Below, in pieces: positions 18,606 through 27,928 of a DNA stretch of 64,000 bases (positions are counted from its first letter, which is position 1; every line of letters begins with the position of its first letter). This stretch comes from Cyclobacteriaceae bacterium (GTDB taxonomy: Bacteria > Bacteroidota > Bacteroidia > Cytophagales > Cyclobacteriaceae). Both the position numbers and the translations under genes were made by a program. The notes under the pieces were generated by a model. The model saw only the letters and a program-made list of their open reading frames with translations, was not told where the DNA came from and did not search any database. Where the stretch lies: NCBI GenBank assembly GCA_026129485.1, contig JAHCHY010000013.1:62001-126000 (forward strand), in the 5' to 3' direction.

Positions 18606-21227
18606 TTATTCATTTCGTAGTGTTTCAGCCGGGCTGGTACGAATGGTTTTGAAACCCTGAATCGCAATCATGGTTAAGGTGATCAGGGTTATTCCTGCCA
18701 GCGCAACGCCAAAAATCCACCAGGGCATCTGGATGCGATAAGCATAGCCCGACAGCCATTGGGTTGTGCTATACCAGGCGAGCGGCAGGCCCGCGAGGGC
18801 TGCTACAGCTATTAATAAGATAAACTCGGTGCTGAGCATGCGCAGGATTTGAAATGAGGTAGCCCCTAACACGCGCTTAATACTAATTTCCTTTCTGCGT
18901 TTCAGCACATTATAGGTAACCAGCCCCACAACACCTATGGTGGTAATTACTAATGAGAGAAGGGTAAAGAACACCAGCATGATGGAAGCGGTTCGCTCGG
19001 TTTTATACATTTTGTCGAAAGCCTCGTCTATAAAATGATACTTCATGGTAAATGCGGGCTCATACTTTTTATAAACTGATTCGATCAGGGCAAACGCTTC
19101 GGCTGTAGTGCCGGGAGCATACTTTACATATAACCTGGAGCATTGCAATAGGTCGTGGGGATACAGGATAACCGGCAGTTGCTCCTGCTTCAGGTTGGCG
19201 GTATGAAAATCTTTTATCACACCAATAATGGTGCACTCTGGATTACCAATGCGAATGGGAGCGCCAATGGGTTCCTCGAGGTTCATCCGCTTTACAGCGG
19301 ATTCTGAAACCACTACTTCAATACGCAGCGTATCTTTTGGCTGTGAGCCAAACATACGGCCCTCCAGCAGGGTAAGCCCGAATGTTTCGGCCATTTCAAA
19401 GTTTCCGCCCAGCAGCTTGAACGGAGCATTCATACCATCGGGCATACCCGGCCAGCTTACGCCAGTGGTTTGTATGGCCAAATTAACCGGATCGGCATTG
19501 GTTGCTGTAACCTGCTTTATCTGCGGGTGTGCGAGCAATTCATTTTTAAAGGCATCATATTGCAGAAGCAGCTTATGCGTGGGTTCAATGTGCAGGATGT
19601 TTTCACTATCCAGGCCCAGGTTTTTTTTCTGAATAAATGATAATTGCTGAAACAGAACACCTGTAAAGATGACAATGCCAAGCGATACCGCTACCTGCAC
19701 AACCAGCAAAACCTTACGCAACTGCTGTGCTCCTGAATGCCGTGTAGTTATTGTGCCTTTTAATACCTGTGCGGGCTGGAAGGCAGACATGATAACGGCC
19801 GGGTATAACCCTGCTGCAATTGTAACCAATACTAAGAAAACCCAGATCCAACTTATCACCGAAATATTTAACAGGCCAATACTGAGCGGCTCATTCGTTA
19901 ACAGGCTGAAATAAGGCAGCAGCAACTGCGCACTGATTACTGATAGCACCAGGGCAACCGCTACGATCATGAACGACTCACCCATAAACTGCATGACAAT
20001 GCTCAGGCGTTGTGCGCCTGTTACTTTCCTGATGCCTATTTCTTTCGACCGGTTTGCTGCCCGTGCCGTGCTCAGGTTAACGAAATTAATTACCGCCATA
20101 GCCACTACCATAATGGCTACTATCCTAAACAGGTTAACATACTGAATCCGGCCCCCGGAGCTGATGCCATTTACAAACTCGCCATGTAACCTCGATTTTA
20201 TAAACGGGAACGCACTGTAGCTCACTTTATCTTTTTTCAGATCGTCTGTAAGAATGGATGGTTCGTTAAGCTTTTCGGTAAGCGCTCCGGGAGTAATGGA
20301 GGTGTTGGTTTTAAAATAAACCGGCAGAAAATCCCTGCTGAAAAAATCAGGAGGAAGTCCGCGCATGCGGGCAAACACTTCTGTGGGAAGCACAAAATCA
20401 AACTGTAAGGAAGAATTAACCGGAACATCCTGAAAAATGGAAGCAATTGTTACCGGAAAGTGGTCATCAATCTTAATGGTTTTGCCGAGCGGATCTTCAT
20501 TGCCATAAAGCTTATAAGCCATGCTTTCGGAGATAGCGATATTACCCGGACTGGCAAGCGGATTTTTATCTCCTTTCAGAACAGGAAAGCTGAACATGGA
20601 GAAAAAGGTTTTCTCCGAGAAAATCCCAAACAGGTAAATACATTCATGGGGCTTGTCTTCCGGCCGGAAACATAATTCATTTGGCCATCGGCTTCCGGTA
20701 ATCACTACAGCTTTTTCCGTAATCTCAGGAATGGCTTCCAGGTTTATATTGGCCCGTGCTGATCCATATGTTTCAAGAGTTCCGTTGGCGTTTACATGGC
20801 TCATTACTTTAAATATCTGATCAGGCTTATGGTGAAACGTATCGAACGAAGTTTCATGCATAATCCACAACCCGATGATAACAGCAGCAGTAAAGCTTAC
20901 CGCTAAGCCGGCTATGTTTAGTAACGAATGCCCCGGCTGCCGAAAGAAATTTCTTACTGCAACTTTAAAGATGTTTTGAAGCATGCCTGTAGAATTAAAA
21001 TATTTTTGTTGTTTACGTTTTCTGATATTTTTCCACCGGCAAAACCGGATTACGTTCCAGATAAATTTCCAATCTGCTTTGCGTTTGCTTACAGCAGCTT
21101 CGCGGTAATAAAGCTCAAGCACATCGCCTTGTATTTCGTCCAGCAGCTCCGGGTTGCAATACCATTCTAAAAAACGGTTGGCCCAGGCTGGGGGAGATGG
21201 TGTTGGTTTACGGCCTGCTGATTTCAT
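18606..21227 (-). CDS. ABC transporter permease with N-terminal permease-prefix domain (MacB/FtsX type)
   Basis: The 873-residue protein begins with a soluble prefix (about 1-75: WANRFLEWYCNPELLDEIQGDVLELYYRE). This is typical of PadR-associated permeases in Bacteroidota. A first membrane helix, a large periplasmic MacB-type domain and two sets of FtsX membrane segments follow, with the motifs STARAANRSKEIGIRKVTGA and LKRRKEISIKRVLGA. It ends PAETLRNE, the family tail. The family couples to a separate ATPase to drive export or mechanotransmission; none is adjacent. It starts 5 bp after the PadR gene, so the two form an operon. Confidence 0.9.
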   Translation of the reverse strand: MKSAGRKPTPSPPAWANRFLEWYCNPELLDEIQGDVLELYYREAAVSKRKADWKFIWNVIRFCRWKNIRKRKQQKYFNSTGMLQNIFKVAVRNFFRQPGHSLLNIAGLAVSFTAAVIIGLWIMHETSFDTFHHKPDQIFKVMSHVNANGTLETYGSARANINLEAIPEITEKAVVITGSRWPNELCFRPEDKPHECIYLFGIFSEKTFFSMFSFPVLKGDKNPLASPGNIAISESMAYKLYGNEDPLGKTIKIDDHFPVTIASIFQDVPVNSSLQFDFVLPTEVFARMRGLPPDFFSRDFLPVYFKTNTSITPGALTEKLNEPSILTDDLKKDKVSYSAFPFIKSRLHGEFVNGISSGGRIQYVNLFRIVAIMVVAMAVINFVNLSTARAANRSKEIGIRKVTGAQRLSIVMQFMGESFMIVAVALVLSVISAQLLLPYFSLLTNEPLSIGLLNISVISWIWVFLVLVTIAAGLYPAVIMSAFQPAQVLKGTITTRHSGAQQLRKVLLVVQVAVSLGIVIFTGVLFQQLSFIQKKNLGLDSENILHIEPTHKLLLQYDAFKNELLAHPQIKQVTATNADPVNLAIQTTGVSWPGMPDGMNAPFKLLGGNFEMAETFGLTLLEGRMFGSQPKDTLRIEVVVSESAVKRMNLEEPIGAPIRIGNPECTIIGVIKDFHTANLKQEQLPVILYPHDLLQCSRLYVKYAPGTTAEAFALIESVYKKYEPAFTMKYHFIDEAFDKMYKTERTASIMLVFFTLLSLVITTIGVVGLVTYNVLKRRKEISIKRVLGATSFQILRMLSTEFILLIAVAALAGLPLAWYSTTQWLSGYAYRIQMPWWIFGVALAGITLITLTMIAIQGFKTIRTSPAETLRNE

Positions 21228-21232
21228 GCTGC

Positions 21233-21574
21233 TTAACCTACAATCTTGAATTGAAAGGCTACTTTAGGAATCTGGTTGAACATTTGTGCCCGCAGGGCTT
21301 GTGCTTCTTCTATGGCACGCTTGCCTGCAGCCGTAAGGGTAAAAATGCGTTTACGCCTTCCGCCCCGTTCCTCGGTAGGTTCGCTCATGGAGCTTTTCAG
21401 CATACCTTTTTCTTCCAGCCGGGTAAGCACAGCATGTATGGCGCTGATATTTAGTCTGCGATCGGCCTGTCTTTCCAGTTCATCCATTACCGCTACACCA
21501 TAGGCATCCGGGTATAAAATGCCAACCGTTAACAAAACCAGCTCTTCCAGCTCGCCTATATAGCTTCCTTTCAT
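21233..21574 (-). CDS. PadR family transcriptional regulator
   Basis: The 113-residue protein is a winged-helix PadR: MKGSYIGELEELVLLTVGIL, then the recognition helix region NISAIHAVLTRLEEKGML and the wing RGGRRKRIFTLTAAGKRAIEE. PadR proteins are usually ligand-responsive repressors of adjacent transporters. It precedes the prefix-domain permease by 5 bp and very likely controls its own operon. A GTGAAA-N12-TTTCAC inverted repeat lies 26 bp upstream of its start. Confidence 0.93.
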   Translation of the reverse strand: MKGSYIGELEELVLLTVGILYPDAYGVAVMDELERQADRRLNISAIHAVLTRLEEKGMLKSSMSEPTEERGGRRKRIFTLTAAGKRAIEEAQALRAQMFNQIPKVAFQFKIVG

Positions 21575-21599
21575 TTTTGTCAGAATTAAATTTACAAAC

Positions 21600-21623
21600 G
21601 TGAAAGTAATACTAATGTTTCAC
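21600..21623 (-). promoter_or_regulatory. Candidate PadR operator
   Basis: Perfect inverted repeat GTGAAA (21600-21605) and TTTCAC (21618-21623) spaced by 12 bp, 25 bp upstream of the padR-like start codon. The position fits autoregulation; no binding consensus is available to confirm it. Confidence 0.4.
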
Positions 21624-21673
21624 TTTTGTAGAATTATTGGAAGATACTGAAATCAATATGTACCCTGCCAAAA

Positions 21674-24600
21674 CTATTTTGTAATGCGGGGCGGGATAAG
21701 CTTATACACTACGGGAGTAACCACCCGCGAAAGCAAGGTTGAGCTGATCAGTCCGCCAATAAGCACAATAGCTAATGGCGATATTAACGGGTTGGATGAA
21801 AGCGCTATAGGCAATAACCCGCCAATGGCCGTCATGGAGGTAAGAATGATGGGCAGGAAGCGCACTTCACCGGCTTCTCGTATAGCTTCGTCTAACGATT
21901 TTCCCTGCTCGCGCAGTTGATTGGTAAAGTCAACTAACAAAATGGTGTTCTTTACTTCAATCCCCGCAAGGGCAATCAGCCCGACTATAGCTACAAACGA
22001 TAATGAGTTGCCTGTAAATAAAAGCGCTAACACCGCGCCTACAATACCAAGCGGAATTACCGAGAGCACGATCAGCGTGCTTTTAAATGTGCCGAACTCC
22101 AGGATGAGCACGGCAATGAACAGGAAGATGGTAACAATAATCACGCTCTCAAAGCCTCCAAAAGATTCCTCGCGGCTTTCGATCTCTCCGCCCATGCCAT
22201 AGCTGTAGCCCGTTGGCAGATTCAGGTTATCCATTTGTTTGATCACATCATTCAGTACAGTGCTCACTAAAAAATTCTTGTCAACAAATGCCGTTACGGT
22301 AACCATCCGCACCTTATCAAAGTGATTGATGTTAAGCGGTGAGGCTTCCAGCTTAAGATCGGCTAACTGCGTGAGCGGTACGGCATGCCCGGCATGATTG
22401 TTTACATAGATGTTTTGCAAGGCATCGAGCGTAGGTGTGCCGATGTTGTTTTTGGTAACGAGGATGTTAATGTCATCACCGTTATCATCAGAATATTTCC
22501 CCACGTTCAATCCGGCTATTGCCAAACGAACGGTTCGGTCGATGGCTAATGTGGATACGCCCAGCATCTGCGCCTTCTCTTTGTTGATATCCACCTTGAT
22601 GTCGGACTTAAGGTGGGTAACCGGGTTGGCGATATAAATAGTGCCCGGAGTTTTTTCGAGCAGGCTTTCTACCCGTGCCGCCAGTGTGCGAAGCGTATCG
22701 AGGTTATCGCCAAACAGCCTTACTTCCACGGGAGCATTGATCGGTGGCCCCTGCTCAAAATTCTTGACTTCTACTTTGGCCCCGGGGTAAGGCGTCCATT
22801 GCTTGCGTAAGGCTTCAATTAATTCCAGCTTTTCATCAGTAGAGGTATTGTCCTGCAACTGAACAAAAATCTGGGTATAATCGGTGCGTTCATTTTCAGG
22901 AATAATATTATAGTAGATGCGCGGGTTGCCTTTGCCTACGTTGCTGGCGTAGTATTTTACCTGCTCATGCCGGGCAAGCTCCTGTTCTACTTTTCGGGTT
23001 ATGCTATCGGTATAAGCGAGGTTGGATTGCAGGGGAGTAGTTATCTCTACGAGGAACTGCGGCTTTTCGCTGGCCGGGAACAGGCTGAATCCGATAACCG
23101 GGAACAACTGCAACGACCCGATAAAAATGATAACAGCTATGGCTACCGTCCACCAGGGTTTGGCTAATGCTTTTTCAAGGAGTACCGAATAGCTTCCATG
23201 AATCAGTTTTTTCAGGCCGCGCATAAAGATGTTACCATCCGGGTGGCCGTGCTTTTCTTTCAGCAACCGGCTGGAGAGAAAAGGTATAATGGTAAGCGAT
23301 ACCAGCATGGATGCCAGCACGGACATAATTACACCCATAGGCAGGCTGCGGATAAATTCACCTGCTGCTTCGGGTAAAAACACCAAGGGTAAAAATGCAA
23401 TAATGAGCGTGGCTGTGCATCCCACTACGGCAAGACCAATTTGCTGCGTGGCTTTCAGGGCTGCTTCCAAACGCGAGTGCCCCTCCAATATCCAGCGTTC
23501 AATGTTCTCTACCACCACAATGCTGTCATCCACCAATAACCCCAGCGCCACAACCAGCCCGACTATGCTAAGCTGGTTCAGGGTGTAGCCTAACATATTC
23601 ATTAATACAATCCCGATAGCCAGCGAAAGCGGAATGGAGATCATAACAATGATAGCCGCACGCTGACCAAGCGGCAACAGGGTAATGGCAACCAGCAGGA
23701 TAGCCAGCATAAAATCAAAGCCAAGCCCGCTAAGCCGTTTGTTTACATTATCGGCCTGATCGAAGTGATGCACCAGGTCGATGTTGGCGGGAAGCTGGCT
23801 TTTGAAATCGGCAATTACACCTGCATAAATTTTTTGTGTTTTGGAAATATTCTCACCCGGCTTTTGTGCAGCCGTTACAAATATGCTTCGGTAGCCGTTC
23901 AGGCGGGTAATGTGTGTTTCATTTTCAAATGCGGGATATACTTCTGCTACATCGCCTAACAAAATGTTTTTGTTGTTGGCCGAGTAAACTATCGTGTTTT
24001 TGATTTCCTCGTAGCTGGTATAATTACCGCTGGTTTTTACATTGAATGATTTGGTACCCGCATTCACATTCCCTCCCGGTATGTTGGCAATTTCGCTTTG
24101 CAATGTTCCGATAATCACATCAACCGGTATGTGCATCTGCGCAAGCTTTTCCAGCTTCAGGTCAACCCGTACAATTTTCTCAGGCAGGCCATGAATCTCT
24201 ACTTTCTTAAGCTGCTTGACCTGCTCTAATTTTTTCTGCAGATATTCAGCCTGCTTTTTCAGGCTTTCACGCGAAGCGTTTTCCGATACCAGCGCGATCT
24301 GGATTACGTTTACATCGGAAGGTGTAACTTTTCGTACCTCCATGCTGGCAATGTTCTGGGGCAGCTCTCCGCGCAAAGCATTTACTTCCCGCACAAGCTC
24401 GGAATATTTTTCGTCCACATCGCTTTCGTATTTGTATTCCACAAGCAACACGGCAACACCATCGTTTATCGTGGTTTTGATTCGCTTGATGTCTTCCAGC
24501 CCGGAGATTACGCGCTCTAATGGCTCCACTACCAGCTCCTCCATGTCTTTCGGGCTTGTGCCCGGATAGACTACTACGATCGGGTATTGGGGTGCGTTAA

Positions 24601-24718
24601 GCTCAGGGTCTTCCGAACGCGGCATATTGAGGATGGTGGTAACCCCAAGCGCAATTATCATTAAGAATATCACCAGCGTAAACTGGTAATTCTTCACGGC
24701 ATAGTCTGATATTTTCAT
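21674..24718 (-). CDS. RND efflux transporter, inner-membrane pump subunit
   Basis: The 1014-residue proton-driven pump has the AcrB/MdtB-type plan: 12 membrane helices in two halves, with two large periplasmic loops. The N-terminus is MKISDYAVKNYQFTLVIF, and the porter domain includes PQYPIVVVYPGTSP. The proton-relay Asp pair is in ALGLLVDDSIVVVENIERW in helix 4, and the second half has GIEVKNTILLVDFTNQLRE. It exports drugs, metals or other toxic compounds through the TolC-like channel encoded upstream. It is the last gene of the tolC, adaptor, RND operon. Confidence 0.95.
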   Translation of the reverse strand: MKISDYAVKNYQFTLVIFLMIIALGVTTILNMPRSEDPELNAPQYPIVVVYPGTSPKDMEELVVEPLERVISGLEDIKRIKTTINDGVAVLLVEYKYESDVDEKYSELVREVNALRGELPQNIASMEVRKVTPSDVNVIQIALVSENASRESLKKQAEYLQKKLEQVKQLKKVEIHGLPEKIVRVDLKLEKLAQMHIPVDVIIGTLQSEIANIPGGNVNAGTKSFNVKTSGNYTSYEEIKNTIVYSANNKNILLGDVAEVYPAFENETHITRLNGYRSIFVTAAQKPGENISKTQKIYAGVIADFKSQLPANIDLVHHFDQADNVNKRLSGLGFDFMLAILLVAITLLPLGQRAAIIVMISIPLSLAIGIVLMNMLGYTLNQLSIVGLVVALGLLVDDSIVVVENIERWILEGHSRLEAALKATQQIGLAVVGCTATLIIAFLPLVFLPEAAGEFIRSLPMGVIMSVLASMLVSLTIIPFLSSRLLKEKHGHPDGNIFMRGLKKLIHGSYSVLLEKALAKPWWTVAIAVIIFIGSLQLFPVIGFSLFPASEKPQFLVEITTPLQSNLAYTDSITRKVEQELARHEQVKYYASNVGKGNPRIYYNIIPENERTDYTQIFVQLQDNTSTDEKLELIEALRKQWTPYPGAKVEVKNFEQGPPINAPVEVRLFGDNLDTLRTLAARVESLLEKTPGTIYIANPVTHLKSDIKVDINKEKAQMLGVSTLAIDRTVRLAIAGLNVGKYSDDNGDDINILVTKNNIGTPTLDALQNIYVNNHAGHAVPLTQLADLKLEASPLNINHFDKVRMVTVTAFVDKNFLVSTVLNDVIKQMDNLNLPTGYSYGMGGEIESREESFGGFESVIIVTIFLFIAVLILEFGTFKSTLIVLSVIPLGIVGAVLALLFTGNSLSFVAIVGLIALAGIEVKNTILLVDFTNQLREQGKSLDEAIREAGEVRFLPIILTSMTAIGGLLPIALSSNPLISPLAIVLIGGLISSTLLSRVVTPVVYKLIPPRITK

Positions 24719-24733
24719 GGTATTCCGCAGCGA

Positions 24734-25777
24734 TTAATGTTTTACTACCTGGAGCACGGTGCCTTCTTTCAGGTATGCGCTTCCGCTGACGATAAGCTGC
24801 TGCCCGTCCTGCAAGCCGCCTGAAATCAATACCGTTTTTTTATCGATGCCCGCCACCGTTACCGGCACTTTATGGGCCTGACCGGCATTTGCTATAAATA
24901 CATAGCCCGTATTGGCATCGCCATCCAGCAAAGCCTCATAAGGAATTTTCCATACCTGCTGTTTCTGTGTGGCCGTAATGCTTGCTTTCCCGAACAGCCC
25001 GGCAGCAAGACCGGCTTCGTTGCTGCTTAAAGTGATCTCTACCTGCAAGGCGCCATTGTAGGCATCAACGGTTGCTGATTTTTTGGTAACCGACCCTTCG
25101 AGGGTTTTGCCGGTTAATGCATCGCTGGTAATGATTGCCTTATCGCCTGTTTGAATGACAGACCATTCCCGGTCGCTAACCCCCGCTTTTAAAATCCATT
25201 TGCCTGAGCCGGCTCCGTTGGTTTGAACTACCGGGTTACCCGGTGCAATTACCTGGCCTTCGTTTGCGAGCTTGCGAAGCACCATGCCATTACGGGTAGC
25301 TCTTATTTCGGAGTATGCCCGGTTGAACTTCGCGCTTTCCAACTGCTGGCCGGCTACTTCTAAACCCGTGCGTGCATTTTGAAATTGCTCAAGCGTGGCT
25401 ACGCTGTCTTTATACAGGTTTTGAACGCGGTTAAAATCTCGGGTAGCTTTTTCAAAAGCAAGCTCGGCCTGTGCAACCTGCGCATTTATTTCGGTGGGGT
25501 TTAGTGTAGCGAGAACCTGACCGCTATGCACCGGGTCGCCTTCCTTTACAAAAATCTTTTCGATAATGCCGCCTGTCTTAAATGACAGAAAGGTTTCATC
25601 ATCGGTAGTAAATACACCGGCTGTTTGAATTACCGGTTGCAGATAATCGGACTGAAGCGCTGTAACCTGAACGGGCACAACATCTTTAGGTGTTGATGCT
25701 GATTGCTCAGCACTATTGTCGGTGCTGCATGCGTAAAGCAAGAAGATGAGCGGTATTAATACAATTCCTGGTTTCAT
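24734..25777 (-). CDS. RND efflux periplasmic adaptor (membrane fusion protein)
   Basis: I choose the start at 25777, which gives MKPGIVLIPLIFLLYAC, a lipoprotein signal with Cys 17; the longer frame overlaps the upstream gene without a signal. The 347-residue protein has the biotinyl-lipoyl-like halves (GDPVHSGQVLATLNPTEINA and NGMVLRKLANEGQVIAPG) flanking a short alpha-hairpin (about 90-150), then beta-barrel and membrane-proximal domains. It bridges the RND pump and the outer-membrane channel. The gap to the pump gene is 15 bp. Confidence 0.94.
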   Translation of the reverse strand: MKPGIVLIPLIFLLYACSTDNSAEQSASTPKDVVPVQVTALQSDYLQPVIQTAGVFTTDDETFLSFKTGGIIEKIFVKEGDPVHSGQVLATLNPTEINAQVAQAELAFEKATRDFNRVQNLYKDSVATLEQFQNARTGLEVAGQQLESAKFNRAYSEIRATRNGMVLRKLANEGQVIAPGNPVVQTNGAGSGKWILKAGVSDREWSVIQTGDKAIITSDALTGKTLEGSVTKKSATVDAYNGALQVEITLSSNEAGLAAGLFGKASITATQKQQVWKIPYEALLDGDANTGYVFIANAGQAHKVPVTVAGIDKKTVLISGGLQDGQQLIVSGSAYLKEGTVLQVVKH

Positions 25778-25805
25778 ATTGCGAATGGGTTGATTGGTGA
25801 TCGGG

Positions 25806-27164
25806 TTAGTTTTTAAAAGTGTAAGAAGCGGTTTCCCGCTCCAGGCTGGCAAAAGCGATCAGCGCCCGGTATTGGGTAAGAGTAAGCTGCAACTGCGCGG
25901 CCGTAAGCTGGGTGCGGGCATCAATAGCTTCTATAAATGTGTTGGCGCCTTCCTTATATCCTTTGTCAATCAGGCGCTGGTAGCTCTGTGCAGCCTCTAA
26001 TTGCTTTTGTGCCGACCGGTAGTTCTGCTGTGCAGTAAGCCATGCATGGTGCGAAGTGCTTACGCTGAGATTCAACTGGCTGGTAACCTGCCGGGTGTTG
26101 AGCTCGGCATGCTTTACTTCCAGTCTTGATTGCGCAACCCTGTTCCGGTTGGTAAAGCCTGCAAAGAGGGGCATTTCCAGTTGTACGCCAATCAGGTAGT
26201 AGTTTGCATTGTTGTTGTATTTCATGCGCTCGGCCTGTGCGCCTATATCGGCAAATGCACTTAGCCGGGGAGCCCAGAAAAGCTTGGTCATATCCAGCAC
26301 GTTTTGTTGAATGAGTGTGGCGGTTTCTAATTGAAGCAGCTCTTCGCGTTTTTGCGAAGCAGGCTCTGTTAAATCCTGCTGTAATAATTCTGCCTGGGCC
26401 GGGTAGCTGTTGTCAATAGCAGCTTGCGGCTCACGATTCAATAAAAAGTTGAAATAAAGCTGCGCGTTGATTACCTGGCGTTCAGCATCGGCAAGCTGCG
26501 CCTTTATACTTTCCAGCTCGCTTTGCGAACGCAGGATATAGGCAGGTAAGCCTTTGCCGTTTTCAAGCAGCGATTCATTCACGCGCTTTCCTTCTTCGGC
26601 ACGGGCAAGGGCGCTTTCGTAAATCTTTACGCCTTGCTGCGCAGCGAGGTAGTTGTAATAGGCTACCTTAATGTTCCTGACCAGCTCGCGTTTATATGCC
26701 GTTACTTCAAACTCCTGCAATAGCGTTTGCTGTGCCTTTATTTTTTTATTGTAGATCAGGTCGGTATTTATCAGGGGCATGGCGGCACGTGCGCGTACAT
26801 CATAGAAATCGCGCGGAAAAAAATTCTGGTTCACATTTTCAATCGTGGGAAAATTGTCGGTGCCGGTTAACTGATTAAGCGTGGCGTAAACCGGGTTCAG
26901 CATATCACCAACCGGTATGCTGATGCTTCGGCCGCCATCGCCTGTGGTATAGTTTCCCAATAAGGTAAGCGAAGGAGCGAACATGCCATTGGCTACTTTA
27001 AGGGCAAGCAAGGCCTTGTCAAGCGCTATGTTCTTTTGCTGGAGTACAAGGTTGTGCTTCAATCCTTCCGCGATATAAAAATCAAGCGGCTCCTGTGCCC
27101 GGAGCGCAAAAGGCATGAGCAGGAAAACCCCGGCCGCCAGGCTCTTAATGAATAGTGTTTTCAT
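25806..27164 (-). CDS. TolC family outer-membrane efflux channel
   Basis: The 452-residue protein has a signal peptide (MKTLFIKSLAAGVFLLMPFALRA) and the repeated long-helix/beta-strand architecture of outer-membrane factors, with LQLTLTQYRALIAFASLERE near the C-terminus. It provides the exit duct for the RND pump encoded downstream. It is first in a three-gene operon, directly downstream of the tetR-type gene on the same strand. A 13-bp inverted-repeat site touches its start codon. Confidence 0.93.
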   Translation of the reverse strand: MKTLFIKSLAAGVFLLMPFALRAQEPLDFYIAEGLKHNLVLQQKNIALDKALLALKVANGMFAPSLTLLGNYTTGDGGRSISIPVGDMLNPVYATLNQLTGTDNFPTIENVNQNFFPRDFYDVRARAAMPLINTDLIYNKKIKAQQTLLQEFEVTAYKRELVRNIKVAYYNYLAAQQGVKIYESALARAEEGKRVNESLLENGKGLPAYILRSQSELESIKAQLADAERQVINAQLYFNFLLNREPQAAIDNSYPAQAELLQQDLTEPASQKREELLQLETATLIQQNVLDMTKLFWAPRLSAFADIGAQAERMKYNNNANYYLIGVQLEMPLFAGFTNRNRVAQSRLEVKHAELNTRQVTSQLNLSVSTSHHAWLTAQQNYRSAQKQLEAAQSYQRLIDKGYKEGANTFIEAIDARTQLTAAQLQLTLTQYRALIAFASLERETASYTFKN

Positions 27165-27166
27165 AA

Positions 27167-27179
27167 TAAACAGTGTTCA
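27167..27179 (-). promoter_or_regulatory. Candidate TetR operator before the efflux operon
   Basis: TAAACAGTGTTCA, 2 bp upstream of the tolC-like start codon. On the minus strand it reads TGAACACTGTTTA. It differs only at the central base from TGAACAGTGTTTA at 27861-27873 before the tetR-type gene. Confidence 0.55.
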
Positions 27180-27197
27180 ATTTTTGGGTAAATTTTT

Positions 27198-27839
27198 TTA
27201 TCTTTTCAGTTTTTCGGCAAACGATACAAAAGTTTCAAAAGTGGAGCTCATCAGTTGATCGAGATCCATCAGGTTGGCTTTGGCAGCGCCCACGTGCGCC
27301 AGGTGGCCGGTTATGCGCAGCATACACAGCCCGTGCATCATGCTCCAGATCATGAACGACATCTGCTCGGTAGCAAAGCCGGGAAAATACCCGATGGACT
27401 GACACTCTTTAACCGTCTGTAGCAAAATATCAAAAGCCCGGTCGCCTTCATCCCATTCCTCAAAGCAATTGGCTACATGCTCAAGCGGCTCTTCCATGTT
27501 GAACAGAAGCTTGTAGGTATCAGGATTTTGCAAGGCAAACTGTATATAGGCGCGCCCCATTCCCTTTAATCTTTCAAAAGGATGCGAGATGTGATTCAGC
27601 ACCTGGAAGTAATCCACCAGCAGCTTGAAGCCCTCGCGGTGCAGGGCGTGCACAATCTCATTTTTGTCTTTATAATACAGGTAGATAGTAGCGGGCGAGT
27701 ACTCGATTTTCTCGGCAATGGCCCTTATCGATGTTGCCTCCAGTCCTTTTTCGGCAAACAGCACTTTGGCTGCATCCAGGATTTCCCGTTTCAGGTCTTC
27801 TTTGTGGCGCTCTTTTCTTTCGGCAACTCCCATATCCAT
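27198..27839 (-). CDS. TetR/AcrR family transcriptional regulator
   Basis: The 213-residue protein has an N-terminal TetR helix-turn-helix: REILDAAKVLFAEKGLEATSIRAIAEKIEYSPATIYLYYKDKNE (quoted in part: IRAIAEKIEYSPATIYLYY). The C-terminal half is a helical ligand-binding domain (RLKGMGRAYIQFALQNPDTYKLLFNMEE). It lies upstream of the tolC/adaptor/RND operon on the same strand with a 33-bp gap. It is presumably the repressor of the pump and of itself, supported by nearly identical 13-bp palindromic sites before both. Confidence 0.94.
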   Translation of the reverse strand: MDMGVAERKERHKEDLKREILDAAKVLFAEKGLEATSIRAIAEKIEYSPATIYLYYKDKNEIVHALHREGFKLLVDYFQVLNHISHPFERLKGMGRAYIQFALQNPDTYKLLFNMEEPLEHVANCFEEWDEGDRAFDILLQTVKECQSIGYFPGFATEQMSFMIWSMMHGLCMLRITGHLAHVGAAKANLMDLDQLMSSTFETFVSFAEKLKR

Positions 27840-27860
27840 GGCAAAGTAAACGAGAAATTG

Positions 27861-27873
27861 TGAACAGTGTTTA
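27861..27873 (-). promoter_or_regulatory. Candidate TetR operator before tetR-type gene
   Basis: TGAACAGTGTTTA, 21 bp upstream of the regulator start, is the near-twin of the site before tolC. A second imperfect palindrome (TTCGGGAAAATTTTTTCCGAA, split here as TTCGGGAAAA and TTTTTCCGAA arms) lies at 27879-27899 and may belong to the divergent receptor gene. Confidence 0.55.
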
Positions 27874-27928
27874 GTAAATTCGGGAAAATTTTTTCCGAAC
27901 TTTAAACTGGTTTTAAAGCGCGTGTGCC

